DNA of 32,562 bases from an uncultured Bacteroidales bacterium (GCA_947302175.1 CAMYVB010000019.1:1-32562), one strand, 5' to 3'. Counted from the first letter of the stretch, positions 15,769 to 24,160 are shown. Notes: generated by a model not told the origin, from the sequence alone. Program-made: numbers and translations.

Positions 15769-16563
15769 ATGGTCATTCTCATCACCGGCATCAGTTCCGG
15801 CTTTGGCAAAGCCATGGCCGAGAAGCTCTCCCTCGAGGGGCACAAAGTCTACGGCACTTACCGCAAGACAGACGCCTTCATCTCCGGCGTCACCTACATC
15901 AAGGCGGATTCGCAGTCCGCTCCTGACTGCGAGGCAGCAGTGAAGGAAGTCCTCGACAAGGAGGGCAGGATAGATGTCTTCATCAACAATGCCGGCATGG
16001 GCATAGGCGGCCCCCTCGAGTATTCGAGCCTCGAGGATGCGCAGCGCCAGATGGACGTGAACTGGATGGGAATGGTCCGCTACCTGCAATGGGTCCTTCC
16101 CGCCATGAGGCGTCAGGGAGGCGGCAAGATACTCTGCTTCAGCTCCATAGGCGGTCTTATGGGCCTCCCCTTCCAGGGCCTTTATTCAGCGTCAAAGTTC
16201 GCAATCGAAGGCTATTGCGAGGCCCTGCGCCTCGAAGTCGCTGCCTTCAACATCAAGGTCGTCCTCATCGAGCCCGGCGATTTCGCCACCTCTTTTACGG
16301 CCAAGCGAAGCAGCGTCTCCTCCCCCGAGGCCTTCGAGGTCTACGAGTCCTACCGTCGCTCCCTCGAGAAGTTCGAGCACGACGAGACTTCCGGCCTCAA
16401 GCCCGAGTTCCTCGCCTCCAAGATTGCGAAGATCGTCGAAAAGAAGCGCCCCGCCAACAGCTATATCATTTCCACGCTGGAGCAGCGCCTTTCCGTCCTT
16501 CTCAAGGCCATACTCCCCTCCAAGTGGTTCGACAAGATCCTTGCCGGCTACTACCATCTCTAA
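15769..16563 (+). CDS. Short-chain dehydrogenase, candidate 3-ketosphinganine reductase
   Basis: A 264-residue classical SDR oxidoreductase. The nucleotide-binding motif is TGISSGFG (6-13), followed by NNAG (73-76), a catalytic Ser at 125/126, and Y139-x3-K143 in YSASK. The last 60 residues (from about KPEFLASKIAKIV) form an amphipathic extension ending SKWFDKILAGYYHL, typical of SDRs acting on lipids or other hydrophobic substrates. Six bases separate it from the serine palmitoyltransferase gene, so co-translation is likely. By position it may reduce 3-ketosphinganine to sphinganine. That substrate is inference only; SDR sequences do not show it. Confidence 0.9.
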   Translation: MVILITGISSGFGKAMAEKLSLEGHKVYGTYRKTDAFISGVTYIKADSQSAPDCEAAVKEVLDKEGRIDVFINNAGMGIGGPLEYSSLEDAQRQMDVNWMGMVRYLQWVLPAMRRQGGGKILCFSSIGGLMGLPFQGLYSASKFAIEGYCEALRLEVAAFNIKVVLIEPGDFATSFTAKRSSVSSPEAFEVYESYRRSLEKFEHDETSGLKPEFLASKIAKIVEKKRPANSYIISTLEQRLSVLLKAILPSKWFDKILAGYYHL

Positions 16564-16569
16564 ATCGTT

Positions 16570-16575
16570 AAGGAG
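16570..16575 (+). promoter_or_regulatory. Shine-Dalgarno-like site before PqqD gene
   Basis: AAGGAG lies 7 bases before the ATG at 16583. Bacteroidetes genes seldom carry such a site, and it fixes the start of this small protein. Confidence 0.5.
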
Positions 16576-16582
16576 CTTTATC

Positions 16583-16852
16583 ATGCAAAGGAAAGACGGA
16601 TTCATACTGAGAGAAATATGCGGCGAGAAAGTGATTGTCGCCGAAGGCCTGAAAAGGATCAACTTCGGGCAGATTCTTTCGCTGAATGAAGTAGCCGCCT
16701 GGCTGTGGGAAGAGGCCGGAAGGCAAGGCACCTTCGATGCCGACTCCCTCACCAAGGCCCTCTGCGAGGAGTACGACATCACCCCGGAGGACGCCCTTCC
16801 CCACGTCGAAGGCCAGCTCCGCCAGTGGCTCGACCTCGGCATCGCCGAATAA
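16583..16852 (+). CDS. PqqD-like small protein
   Basis: An 89-residue protein of the PqqD type: FILREICGEKVIVAEG at the N-terminus, the conserved FGQILSLNEVAAWLWEEA helix (LNEvaawiW motif) and a winged-helix tail ending QLRQWLDLGIAE. PqqD domains usually bind leader peptides for radical-SAM or other RiPP maturases, but many stand-alone copies of unknown use exist in Bacteroidetes. No RiPP enzyme or precursor is seen nearby. It follows the SDR by 19 bp with its own Shine-Dalgarno-like site and ends 23 bp before an intrinsic terminator, so it is the last gene of the SPT cluster. Confidence 0.85.
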   Translation: MQRKDGFILREICGEKVIVAEGLKRINFGQILSLNEVAAWLWEEAGRQGTFDADSLTKALCEEYDITPEDALPHVEGQLRQWLDLGIAE

Positions 16853-16875
16853 CCCTCCCGATATCCCATACTTCC

Positions 16876-16909
16876 GGACCCTGAGCTTGTCGAAGGGCCC
16901 GTTTTTTTT
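16876..16909 (+). terminator. Intrinsic terminator built from CCCTGAGC repeat
   Basis: GGACCCT pairs with AGGGCCC across GAGCTTGTCGA and is followed by G and eight T residues (16902-16909). The hairpin is a copy of the repeat seen at 12838 and 31006-31182. It ends the SPT-SDR-PqqD cluster. Confidence 0.8.
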
Positions 16910-16957
16910 GAATGCAGCACAGGGCGGCCTTCAAGTATAAACGAAACAGCGGAGACT

Positions 16958-17003
16958 GGCAGTTTCCTGAGCGACCGTTTTTTGGGAGCGAAGGAAAGCT
17001 GCC
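16958..17003. repeat. Second copy of the swapped-stem hairpin repeat
   Basis: GGCAG plus TTTCCT (16958-16968) pairs with AGGAAA (16992-16997) and CTGCC (16999-17003), with one bulged G. The 23-nt loop (16969-16991) starts GAGCGACC and ends GGGAGCGA, as in the copy at 896-930 inside uup. Confidence 0.6.
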
Positions 17004-17017
17004 GGCGCAGCGTAATA

Positions 17018-17049
17018 TTTGGTAATAAGGTGGAAAAAAAGTAAATTTC
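17018..17049 (+). promoter_or_regulatory. Promoter of the symporter operon
   Basis: TTTG at 17018-17021, a 20-bp spacer and TAAATTTC at 17042-17049 fit the Bacteroidetes -33/-7 pattern (TTTG-N19-21-TAnnTTTG) with one mismatch. The ATG follows at 17068. Confidence 0.6.
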
Positions 17050-17067
17050 GGGATAAAACTAAACCAC

Positions 17068-18480
17068 ATGGCAAAAATAACCGAAAAAATAGGCTACGGC
17101 CTCGGAGACATGTCCTCCTCGATGTTCTGGAAGATATTCTCCTACTACCTCCCCATATTCTACTCCGACGTCTTCGGCCTCAAACCAATCCACGCCGCCA
17201 CCCTCCTCCTCGTCACCAAGCTCTACGACGCCGTCTCCGACCCCGTCATGGGCATCATTGCTGACAGGACTGAAACGAAATGGGGAAAATACCGCCCGTA
17301 CCTGCTCTGGATGGCCATCCCCTTCGCTGCAATCGGCATACTGTCATTCTACGTCCCCAACGCCTCCTACACCTTCAAGCACATCTACGCCTACGTGATG
17401 TACATCCTCATGATGACGGTCTACACCGCCGTCAACGTCCCCTACGGCGCTATGCTCGGCGTAGTCACGGCCGACTCGAAGGAAAAAAGCGTATTCTCTT
17501 CTTTCAGGATGTTCTTCGCCTATGTGGGTAGTTTCATAGCAATGGGCATATTCATGCTCTTCGAAAAGGCGATAATAGGCACCACCAACTCCGCCGGCAG
17601 GATAATCAGGGGCGTAGGCGACGCCGACCCGATGCAGTGGACAGCCATAGTCGGCGTAGTCGCCGCCCTATGCGCCATACTCTTCATCCTCTGCTTCCTC
17701 CTCACCCGCGAGCATGTAAAAATCGAGAAGAAACCCGTTTCAAAAGGCGGTTCATCCATCAAGGAAGACCTAAAGGCGCTCGTTACCAACGGCCCCTGGT
17801 GGCTGCTTCTCGGCGCTGCAATAGGCCAGCTGCTATTCGGCAGCGTTCGCGGCGGCGCGGCGGCCTACTACTTCGCCAACATCCTCGACACCGGCATCTT
17901 CCTCACCTGCGCTCTCTATCTCACCATAGGTGAAATAGGCCAGATGGCCGGCGTAGTATTCGCCGTACCCCTCTCCGAGAAATTCGGCAAACGCAACACC
18001 TTCATCGCAACCCTTGTCGCAGTCGCAATATTCAGCTGCGCGATATGGTTCATACCCACAGCAACGACAGAGGGCATATGGATGCTCGTTGCCCTGCAGG
18101 TACTTATCAGCCTCTCCATAGGCATCTCGGCGCCCCTCACCTGGAGCATGTTCGCCGATGTTGCCGACTACTCTGAGCTCAAGCACGGCGCCAACTCCAC
18201 AGGCCTCATCTTCTCCTCCTCGAGCATGGCCCAGAAGTTCGGCGGCGCGCTAGGCGGCTTCCTTCTCCTCTTCCTTCTACAGGTATTCGGCTACGACAAG
18301 GACCTCGCCGCCCAGGCTCCCACCACCCTGCAGGCCATCAAGGCCCTGATGAGCTTCATCCCCGCCGTGGGCGCCCTCGCAGCCATCTTTATCCTCTCAT
18401 TTTACCCGCTCACTACTCCCAGGATGAAGCATATCCAGGCAGAACTGGAAAAGCAGCGCAGCGAAGAATCAAACAACTAG
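17068..18480 (+). CDS. GPH-family sugar:cation symporter
   Basis: A 470-residue inner-membrane transporter of the glycoside-pentoside-hexuronide family within MFS (MelB/XynB-like). About 12 hydrophobic segments are visible. The family motifs are KIGYGLGDMSSSMFW at the N-terminus and YDAVSDPVMGIIADRTETKWGKYRPYLLW in the loop between segments 2 and 3. SMFADVADYSELKHG around 360-375 is the second family signature. The substrate is not evident; glycosides or pentose oligomers are usual. It leads an apparent operon with the alarmone synthetase 6 bp downstream. Confidence 0.93.
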   Translation: MAKITEKIGYGLGDMSSSMFWKIFSYYLPIFYSDVFGLKPIHAATLLLVTKLYDAVSDPVMGIIADRTETKWGKYRPYLLWMAIPFAAIGILSFYVPNASYTFKHIYAYVMYILMMTVYTAVNVPYGAMLGVVTADSKEKSVFSSFRMFFAYVGSFIAMGIFMLFEKAIIGTTNSAGRIIRGVGDADPMQWTAIVGVVAALCAILFILCFLLTREHVKIEKKPVSKGGSSIKEDLKALVTNGPWWLLLGAAIGQLLFGSVRGGAAAYYFANILDTGIFLTCALYLTIGEIGQMAGVVFAVPLSEKFGKRNTFIATLVAVAIFSCAIWFIPTATTEGIWMLVALQVLISLSIGISAPLTWSMFADVADYSELKHGANSTGLIFSSSSMAQKFGGALGGFLLLFLLQVFGYDKDLAAQAPTTLQAIKALMSFIPAVGALAAIFILSFYPLTTPRMKHIQAELEKQRSEESNN

Positions 18481-18486
18481 AGCACC

Positions 18487-19545
18487 ATGGAAACCCAACT
18501 CGACGCCCACTGCCTGGCGATACTTGACGAATACCGCGAAAACCTGCCCCTCTTCCGCGAGACCGAGGCCGTGGTGAAGCAAAAACTAAAAGACACCTTC
18601 GCCGAGGCCGGATTGCTGGTCGCCGCACTGGAGTCGCGCATCAAGACCGAAAGCTCCCTTGCAGGGAAGCTGGAACTCAAAGGCGGCAAATACAAGAGTC
18701 TCGCCGACATCACCGACATCATAGGCCTTCGCGTCATCACCTTCTACCGCGACGACGTGGACAAGGTGGCAAGCGCCGTCGAGCGTCATTTCAAGATTGA
18801 CTGGGAGAACTCGGTGGACAAACGCAAGATACACGAAATCGACAGTTTCGGCTACCTTTCGCTCCACTACATTTGCTCCGTCTCCGGCTGCCCCTATCGC
18901 TTTGAAATCCAGATGCGCACGGTCCTGCAGCACGCCTGGGCAAATATGAACCACGACACGGGCTACAAGAGCGGAGTCGAAGTGCCTAGGCAGTACCTCA
19001 GGAACCTGAGCCGCCTCGCAGGCATGCTCGAACTCGTGGACGACGAATTCAGCCGCATCCGCGCAGAACTCACCGACTACAGACGGCGCGTGCGCGCCCT
19101 CGTGGCGTCCGGCGATCTGGACGACGTCCAGCTCGACGGCGACACCTTCCGCAGCTATCTCGAGCTCGGCCCCCTTGATGCCCTGAACGCCCGCATAGCC
19201 TCCGTCAACCAGGCTGAAATACAGTCCGCGTCCCTCATGCCCTACCTTCCCATACTCAAGGATTTCGGCATGAAGACCCTCGGCGATGTCTCCCGCCTCA
19301 TCAAGGACTATTCGGAAGCGGCCTACCAGATTGCCACCTTCCAGATGGGCCTGACCGACCTCGATATCATTTCATCCACCATTGGCATCCAGGACATCTG
19401 CATAGCTTTCGTGCTCAAGCAGGGCTCAGGCAAGGCAGGCATCAAATTCATCTTCGATTCCCTCAACGGTGAGTCCGAGAGCAATGACATGCTCGCCGAA
19501 ATGCTCACCGGCACCATCTCCAACCTTCCTTTCATGAACCAATAG
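18487..19545 (+). CDS. RelA/SpoT-domain (p)ppGpp synthetase-like protein
   Basis: A 352-residue protein with an N-terminal RelA/SpoT synthetase domain (about 20-190) and no HD hydrolase, TGS or ACT domain. The catalytic landmarks are intact: R51-x-K53 with K61, DITDIIGLRVI (74-84), GYLSLHY (122-128), and E140-I-Q-M-R144 followed by H149 and W151. It should transfer pyrophosphate from ATP to GDP or GTP, like small alarmone synthetases. The C-terminal 150 residues are alpha-helical in character and not recognised. It sits between a symporter and a K+/H+ antiporter with 6- and 12-bp gaps, so it appears co-expressed with transport genes. No small antitoxin-like ORF lies beside it, so a toxSAS module is not obvious. 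Confidence 0.85.
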   Translation: METQLDAHCLAILDEYRENLPLFRETEAVVKQKLKDTFAEAGLLVAALESRIKTESSLAGKLELKGGKYKSLADITDIIGLRVITFYRDDVDKVASAVERHFKIDWENSVDKRKIHEIDSFGYLSLHYICSVSGCPYRFEIQMRTVLQHAWANMNHDTGYKSGVEVPRQYLRNLSRLAGMLELVDDEFSRIRAELTDYRRRVRALVASGDLDDVQLDGDTFRSYLELGPLDALNARIASVNQAEIQSASLMPYLPILKDFGMKTLGDVSRLIKDYSEAAYQIATFQMGLTDLDIISSTIGIQDICIAFVLKQGSGKAGIKFIFDSLNGESESNDMLAEMLTGTISNLPFMNQ

Positions 19546-19557
19546 GATTGACCCGCC

Positions 19558-21051
19558 ATGCTGCCCTTAGCGATTTTCTCCGTAGAAATAGTATCAGAGT
19601 ACCTGCTGCTCCTTGCTTCCATCCTGGTTTTCGCCGCCATCATGATTTCCAAGGCAGGAGCAAAGTTCGGCGCCCCTTCGCTGCTGCTTTTCCTGCTGCT
19701 TGGTCTTCTGGTCGGAGGCGACGGTCTCGGGATCGTTTTTGAGGATTATCACATAGCAGAGACTATAGGCCACTTTGCGATGACCATCATTTTGTTCACC
19801 GCGGGGCTGAAGATGACAAGGGAGGAAGCCCAACCCATTTTCAAGCAGGGCGTGCTGCTCTCGACCGTGGGCGTTTTGCTTTTCATGCTGCTCACGGGCC
19901 TTTTCATCTTCCTATTTGCAGGCAAGTACATTTCCGGCATCGAGTCGTCCATAATCGGCAGCTTCCTCATTGCCGCCATCATTTCATCGACGGACTCCAC
20001 TTCTGTCTTCTCCATACTTCGCGGCAAGCGCATCAACCTTCGCGAAAACCTCAGTCCAATGCTGGAGCTCGAATCGTCGAGCAACGACCCCATGGCTTAT
20101 ATCCTCACCATCATCATGGTGCAGCTCATAACTGGCGAAAGGGCCGCCGACGTGGGCGCTTGGGGCAAGGTATTTACCGGAGCGGGCATTTTTGTCCTGC
20201 AGGTTGTGGTGGGCGTGGCTGTCGGTATGGCCGGAGGCTATTTGAGCAAGTGGTTGCTTTCGAAGATCAAACTTCCCAACGGGGCGCTTTACTCCATCCT
20301 GGTGCTCAGTATGGGCTTTTTTGCCAACGGTCTTGCGGGCGTGCTCCACGGCAACGGCCTGCTGGCCCTGTATATTACCGCCGTCCACATTGGCAACTGC
20401 AAGGATTTGCCACACAAGGCCGACGTGCATAAGTTTTTCGATGCGATCAGCTGGCTCATGCAGCTGATGATGTTCCTCATGCTGGGTCTGCTCGCGAGGC
20501 CTTCCACCATGCTTGGAGAGATCGGTCCTGCGCTGCTTATAGCCCTGTTTGCAATGTTTTTGGCGCGTCCTGCGAGCGTGTTCATCTGCCTTGCTCCTTT
20601 CAAGCAGGTTTCGTTCAAGGGTAAGCTGCTCGTGTCGTGGGTCGGTCTAAAGGGCGCCGGTCCCATCCTGTTCGCCCTTTGCCCCGTCGTTGCGGGCATC
20701 GATGCGTCGTCGGATATTTTCAATATAGTTTTCCTTATCACGCTGCTTTCGCTGCTGATGCAGGGCATGACGCTCCCGCCGGTTGCGAGGAAGCTGGACC
20801 TTTGCTATGAGGAGGATCCGGAGGTGGAGACTTTCGGGCTCGAGCTTCCCGAGGAGATGGGTATGATGCGCGACCATGTGGTGACGGCGGACGACCTCGC
20901 CGGCGGTAATACTGTCCGCGAGATGCATCTGCCGCACGGCATTCGCATTGTGATGGTTAAGCGCGACGGGCGTTTCCTGGTGCCGCATGGCAGCATGGAG
21001 CTCTTCGAGGGCGACCACCTGGTCATTATAATGGGCGAAAGCGACGATTGA
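19558..21051 (+). CDS. nhaP2: K+/H+ (CPA1) antiporter, NhaP2 type
   Basis: A 497-residue inner-membrane cation/proton antiporter. The N-terminal 400 residues carry about 12 membrane segments with the CPA1 motifs ISSTDSTSVFSIL and LESSSNDPMA, and the WVGLKGAGPI segment. The C-terminal cytoplasmic part (about 425-497; VREMHLPHGIRIVMVKRDG ... GDHLVIIMG) is a TrkA-C/RCK-C ligand-binding domain, as in NhaP2/CvrA. Shorter than E. coli NhaP2 (578) because the extra C-terminal domain is missing. It uses more G- and T-ending codons than the neighbouring plus-strand genes, a mild difference. It ends 29 bp from the convergent PnuT gene; no clear terminator is visible between them. Confidence 0.93.
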   Translation: MLPLAIFSVEIVSEYLLLLASILVFAAIMISKAGAKFGAPSLLLFLLLGLLVGGDGLGIVFEDYHIAETIGHFAMTIILFTAGLKMTREEAQPIFKQGVLLSTVGVLLFMLLTGLFIFLFAGKYISGIESSIIGSFLIAAIISSTDSTSVFSILRGKRINLRENLSPMLELESSSNDPMAYILTIIMVQLITGERAADVGAWGKVFTGAGIFVLQVVVGVAVGMAGGYLSKWLLSKIKLPNGALYSILVLSMGFFANGLAGVLHGNGLLALYITAVHIGNCKDLPHKADVHKFFDAISWLMQLMMFLMLGLLARPSTMLGEIGPALLIALFAMFLARPASVFICLAPFKQVSFKGKLLVSWVGLKGAGPILFALCPVVAGIDASSDIFNIVFLITLLSLLMQGMTLPPVARKLDLCYEEDPEVETFGLELPEEMGMMRDHVVTADDLAGGNTVREMHLPHGIRIVMVKRDGRFLVPHGSMELFEGDHLVIIMGESDD

Positions 21052-21080
21052 AATGAAAAAATAATCGTTGCGTACGACTT

Positions 21081-21674
21081 CTAGCGCTCAAGCTCAATCA
21101 TCCGGAGCCACTTGCGGTAGCCGGCGATGGCAACAAGGCAGTAAAGGGCGTAAATCGCTGCCTTGAAAGGTATTCCCTTATAGACATAAAGGGCGACGCA
21201 AACCATATCGACCACCAGCCAGAGGAGCCACTGCTCTGCGTACTTTCGCGACAGGGCCCAAAGCGCCAGAATGCTCAGCGCCGTCGTAAAAGCGTCGGCG
21301 ACAGGTACGGTGGAGTTGGTAAAGTGTGTAAGAATAAAGTAAATACCGCCCCAGAGCAGCAGGAACACCATAGCCGACGGCAGCACCGCTCGCAGAGGAT
21401 AACGCGAAACCTCAAGCTCAGCTTGAGCACCCGAAACAGCGCTCGAAGTGCCGCGGGGAAACTTCCATGCAATAAAGCCATAGACGCCCGCGATGCAGTA
21501 ATAGACCGCCATCCCGAAATCAGCATACAGTCCCGCATTATAATAAAGGAACATGTCCACCGCCGGCATCACTATGCTCGCAAGCCAAAGCCAGATGCTC
21601 GCCTTGTACTCGAGCCAGAGGTAGATTAGCCCGACGACAAAGCCTACAATATCGAGTATGCGCAGGGTATCCAT
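21081..21674 (-). CDS. pnuT: Thiamine permease PnuT (PnuC family)
   Basis: A 197-residue inner-membrane protein of the PnuC vitamin transporter fold, with about seven hydrophobic segments and the aromatic motifs WLWLASIVMPAVDMFLYY and YYCIAGVYGFIAWKF. PnuC relatives carry nicotinamide riboside, riboflavin or thiamine. Thiamine is preferred here because the gene is translated directly after a TPP-riboswitch-controlled TonB receptor. The ATG at 21674 is chosen over a TTG one codon upstream because it forms the TGATG overlap with the receptor stop. The C-terminal half ends YRKWLRMIELER. Confidence 0.9.
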   Translation of the reverse strand: MDTLRILDIVGFVVGLIYLWLEYKASIWLWLASIVMPAVDMFLYYNAGLYADFGMAVYYCIAGVYGFIAWKFPRGTSSAVSGAQAELEVSRYPLRAVLPSAMVFLLLWGGIYFILTHFTNSTVPVADAFTTALSILALWALSRKYAEQWLLWLVVDMVCVALYVYKGIPFKAAIYALYCLVAIAGYRKWLRMIELER

Positions 21675-24043
21675 CAAATTATAATCTTAATATGACCGAG
21701 CACGCTCAGCGGCGCCACGGGGACGAAACCAATCTGGTAATAGCGCTTGCTCTCGGGATGGCCGTAACTCTCGCAAACGGCGGAATACACCCATCCGCCC
21801 TGCGAGACACGCGCGCTGGAAAGGTTGCTCCCCTCAACACCCAACTCAATCGCCTTCAACACTTTACGGAAGCGCAAAGTGTAACTCATCTCAAGCGACG
21901 AAAGGCTGTAGGCGGGAAGCGAACGCGCCTCGCAGCCGCTGTTGTCAAGGTACATGCGGGACACATAGCCCGTGTGCCAAACTGCCTTAAAGGAGCCGAA
22001 ATGAAGGTCCGCAAAACCGTTCACTATTGCGTCTGGCGAAAAGGCTATGGGCGTTGAATCATAATGCACCACCCTCTCCCCCAGGTCCCAGTCCTCCACG
22101 TGCTCGTCAAAGCCGAGGAGCCTGCTGCGCATTAGGGCTGCATTGCCCTCGAGCGTGAGCCAGGGCGCGACGTCCCAGGCGGCGGAGAGCTCCGCACCGG
22201 CGCGGAAAGAATCGGGAATATTGATGGTAAGCGCTTCACCTATGTCGCTAAGCTGCCCCGTCTGCACCAGCTGGTCGCGGTAGCGCATATAAAACAGGTT
22301 GGCTGAAAGCCTCAGGCTGCGACCACTGAACTGCCAACCCAGTTCGTAGTCCATCACGCTCTCGGAAGTAGGATAGGGGTTGTGACCGTTGTCGGTGAAA
22401 TTGTTGCGCTCGGGCTCGCGATTGGCGATTGCAAAGGAAAAATATGCCCTGTGGGGGCCTGAGGACCAGTTGAGGCCCGCCTTGGGGTTGAAGAAGAGCC
22501 ACTGCTCGTCTATGTCGAGGAAGTGACGCCATATGATGCCGTCGCCGGCGTCTATATATTTATCATTATAGCCGTCGGTGCGGTAGCGGACATAGCGCAG
22601 CTGCAAGTCGGCAAAGGCGCTCCAATGCCCGCCGAAGCGCAGGCTCCCCTTCGCGAAAGCGCTCGCATCCGCCTTGGCGGCGGGTGAATCGTAGTATTTA
22701 TATTTCCCTTCGGTGGAATATAATTCGCCGCTGATACCCAGGCGCTTAGAAAGAGCGTCGTTGCCGGCGTAGAGCAGGTAGCCGTAGTGGTCGCCAAGGA
22801 ACTGTTGGGCGCTCAGGCCGCTGACCAGAGAAACTGGTCCCCGCTCGTAGCTGTAGCTGCCCACGAGGCCGAAAGTGTCCTGCCTCAGACCCTTGCGGCG
22901 CACGAAATCGCTCTTTTTAACTTTCGTGCCGTCAGCGTCCTTGAAAGCTGCGATGCCGTACTTTGAGAGTTTGTTATTGTAGCGGAACTCGTCGTACCAG
23001 CCCTTGCCGGCGGTGTAGTGTGCGGAGAGCGAAAGGCGCGAGTAAGCGCTCAAAGATGCGGCGTAATTGAGTATATGGTGGGTCTGGAAGAAGTTGTCGG
23101 TCGTGCGGGGCCACAGGGTCCCGTCGCTTAAGGCATAGCGCTCCGTCGAATAGTTGTTGCCATCAATTATCATCCTCTCGTAGAGGGAGTTGTAGAGCCC
23201 GAGACCGGCGTTCCACATGTCCGCGTAGGTCCTTATGCCCGTCGCGGCGCCATAGGTCCCGTCCATTATCGAGAGGTCATCGGTGCCGGCGGTGACGCCA
23301 TTCCAGGCTTGGCCGGTAACTTCGTGGTTGCCAAGGAGTTTGTAGGAGAGCTTCCAGCCGTCGCCTATCCAGCTCAGGGCGCCGAGATAGCTGCCTGAAA
23401 CGCCGTCGGTCCCGTGCACGAAACCATCGGTGCTCGTACGATGGTAGGCGAAATCCATTATCAGATGGTTCCACAGCAGGCCCGTAGAGACGTTGGCGCC
23501 GTAGTGCAGGGTGTTCCATGAGCCGTAGGAGGCGACGACCTCCGCCGCCGGCACGAGCGAAGGGGCCTTCATGCCGAGCGCCACCGAGCCGCCGAAAGCG
23601 CCGTCGCCGGTCGTCGAGCTGCCCACTCCCCTCTGCAGCTGCACGCTCCCGAGCAGCGATGGGTAGGAATTCATGTTTGCCCAGAAAACTGTCTGATCCT
23701 CAGGGGAATTGAGCGGCACGCCATCGAGCGTGACGTTGATTCTCGAGCCTCCGGCGCCGCGTATGCGAAGGTAGGTCGTGCCCGTGCCCACGCCGTTCTC
23801 GCTCCACGAAAGCACGCCGGGCGTGCGACTCAGAAGCATGGGCAGCTCGCGGCCGCTGCTCGAAAAATCCTCCAGCTCCCGGCGGGAGACGTTGCTCACG
23901 GCAAGCGGCGCGTCCTTGGGCGAGCGCACTGCGCTTACCACCGCCTGCTGCAGTTCCTCGACCGAGAGTGAATCGGGAAGTTCCTGCGCCCGTACTGCCA
24001 GGGCGCCCCCCATCAAAAAGACAAATAAAAAAAACCTTTTCAT
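21674..24043 (-). CDS. TonB-dependent outer-membrane receptor, thiamine-type
   Basis: A 789-residue outer-membrane receptor. The signal peptide MKRFFLFVFLMGGALAVRA is followed by a short TonB-box-like region (SLSVEELQQAVVSAVR), a plug domain (about 35-170; LPMLLSRTPGVLSW, LRIRGAGGSRINVTLDGVPLN, VQLQRGVGSSTTGDGAFGGSV) and a 22-strand-type barrel rich in aromatic residues. It lacks the carboxypeptidase-like N-terminal domain of SusC proteins and resembles BtuB-like vitamin receptors. The TPP riboswitch in its leader indicates thiamine or its phosphates as the ligand. PnuT is coupled downstream (TGATG), giving a complete outer-to-inner membrane uptake route. Confidence 0.92.
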   Translation of the reverse strand: MKRFFLFVFLMGGALAVRAQELPDSLSVEELQQAVVSAVRSPKDAPLAVSNVSRRELEDFSSSGRELPMLLSRTPGVLSWSENGVGTGTTYLRIRGAGGSRINVTLDGVPLNSPEDQTVFWANMNSYPSLLGSVQLQRGVGSSTTGDGAFGGSVALGMKAPSLVPAAEVVASYGSWNTLHYGANVSTGLLWNHLIMDFAYHRTSTDGFVHGTDGVSGSYLGALSWIGDGWKLSYKLLGNHEVTGQAWNGVTAGTDDLSIMDGTYGAATGIRTYADMWNAGLGLYNSLYERMIIDGNNYSTERYALSDGTLWPRTTDNFFQTHHILNYAASLSAYSRLSLSAHYTAGKGWYDEFRYNNKLSKYGIAAFKDADGTKVKKSDFVRRKGLRQDTFGLVGSYSYERGPVSLVSGLSAQQFLGDHYGYLLYAGNDALSKRLGISGELYSTEGKYKYYDSPAAKADASAFAKGSLRFGGHWSAFADLQLRYVRYRTDGYNDKYIDAGDGIIWRHFLDIDEQWLFFNPKAGLNWSSGPHRAYFSFAIANREPERNNFTDNGHNPYPTSESVMDYELGWQFSGRSLRLSANLFYMRYRDQLVQTGQLSDIGEALTINIPDSFRAGAELSAAWDVAPWLTLEGNAALMRSRLLGFDEHVEDWDLGERVVHYDSTPIAFSPDAIVNGFADLHFGSFKAVWHTGYVSRMYLDNSGCEARSLPAYSLSSLEMSYTLRFRKVLKAIELGVEGSNLSSARVSQGGWVYSAVCESYGHPESKRYYQIGFVPVAPLSVLGHIKIII

Positions 24044-24085
24044 AATATGACTACATTATAAAAAGGGGCTTATAGAAGATATCGA

Positions 24086-24160
24086 TTCCTACGCGGGCAT
24101 TACCCCGATCAGGTATGAGGGTATCATCTCAGCCTGCAAAATAGCAAGCACCCCTTGGCA
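24086..24160 (-). promoter_or_regulatory. TPP riboswitch (THI element)
   Basis: Read on the minus strand, the conserved aptamer core is present in order: GGGGTGC (24156-24150), helix P2 (GCTTGC/GCAGGC), CTGAGATGATACCC (24132-24119), ACCTGATC, and helix P5 CGGG-GTAATG-CCCG followed by CGTAGG. These are the thiamine-pyrophosphate-binding sequences. Helix P1 is not obvious. It lies about 43 bp before the receptor ATG, so high TPP should repress receptor and PnuT synthesis. No convincing terminator follows, which points to translational control. Confidence 0.93.

Noticed and set aside
18487..19545. toxSAS toxin-antitoxin module
   Set aside because: There is no adjacent small antitoxin-like gene; neighbours are transporters and the domain layout resembles a house-keeping small alarmone synthetase.
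24060..24071. Terminator after the TPP riboswitch (AAGCCCCTTTTT on minus)
   Set aside because: Its only good partner, AAGGGG at 24156-24151, is part of the aptamer; pairing would terminate without TPP, opposite to the expected repression. Translational control is more likely.
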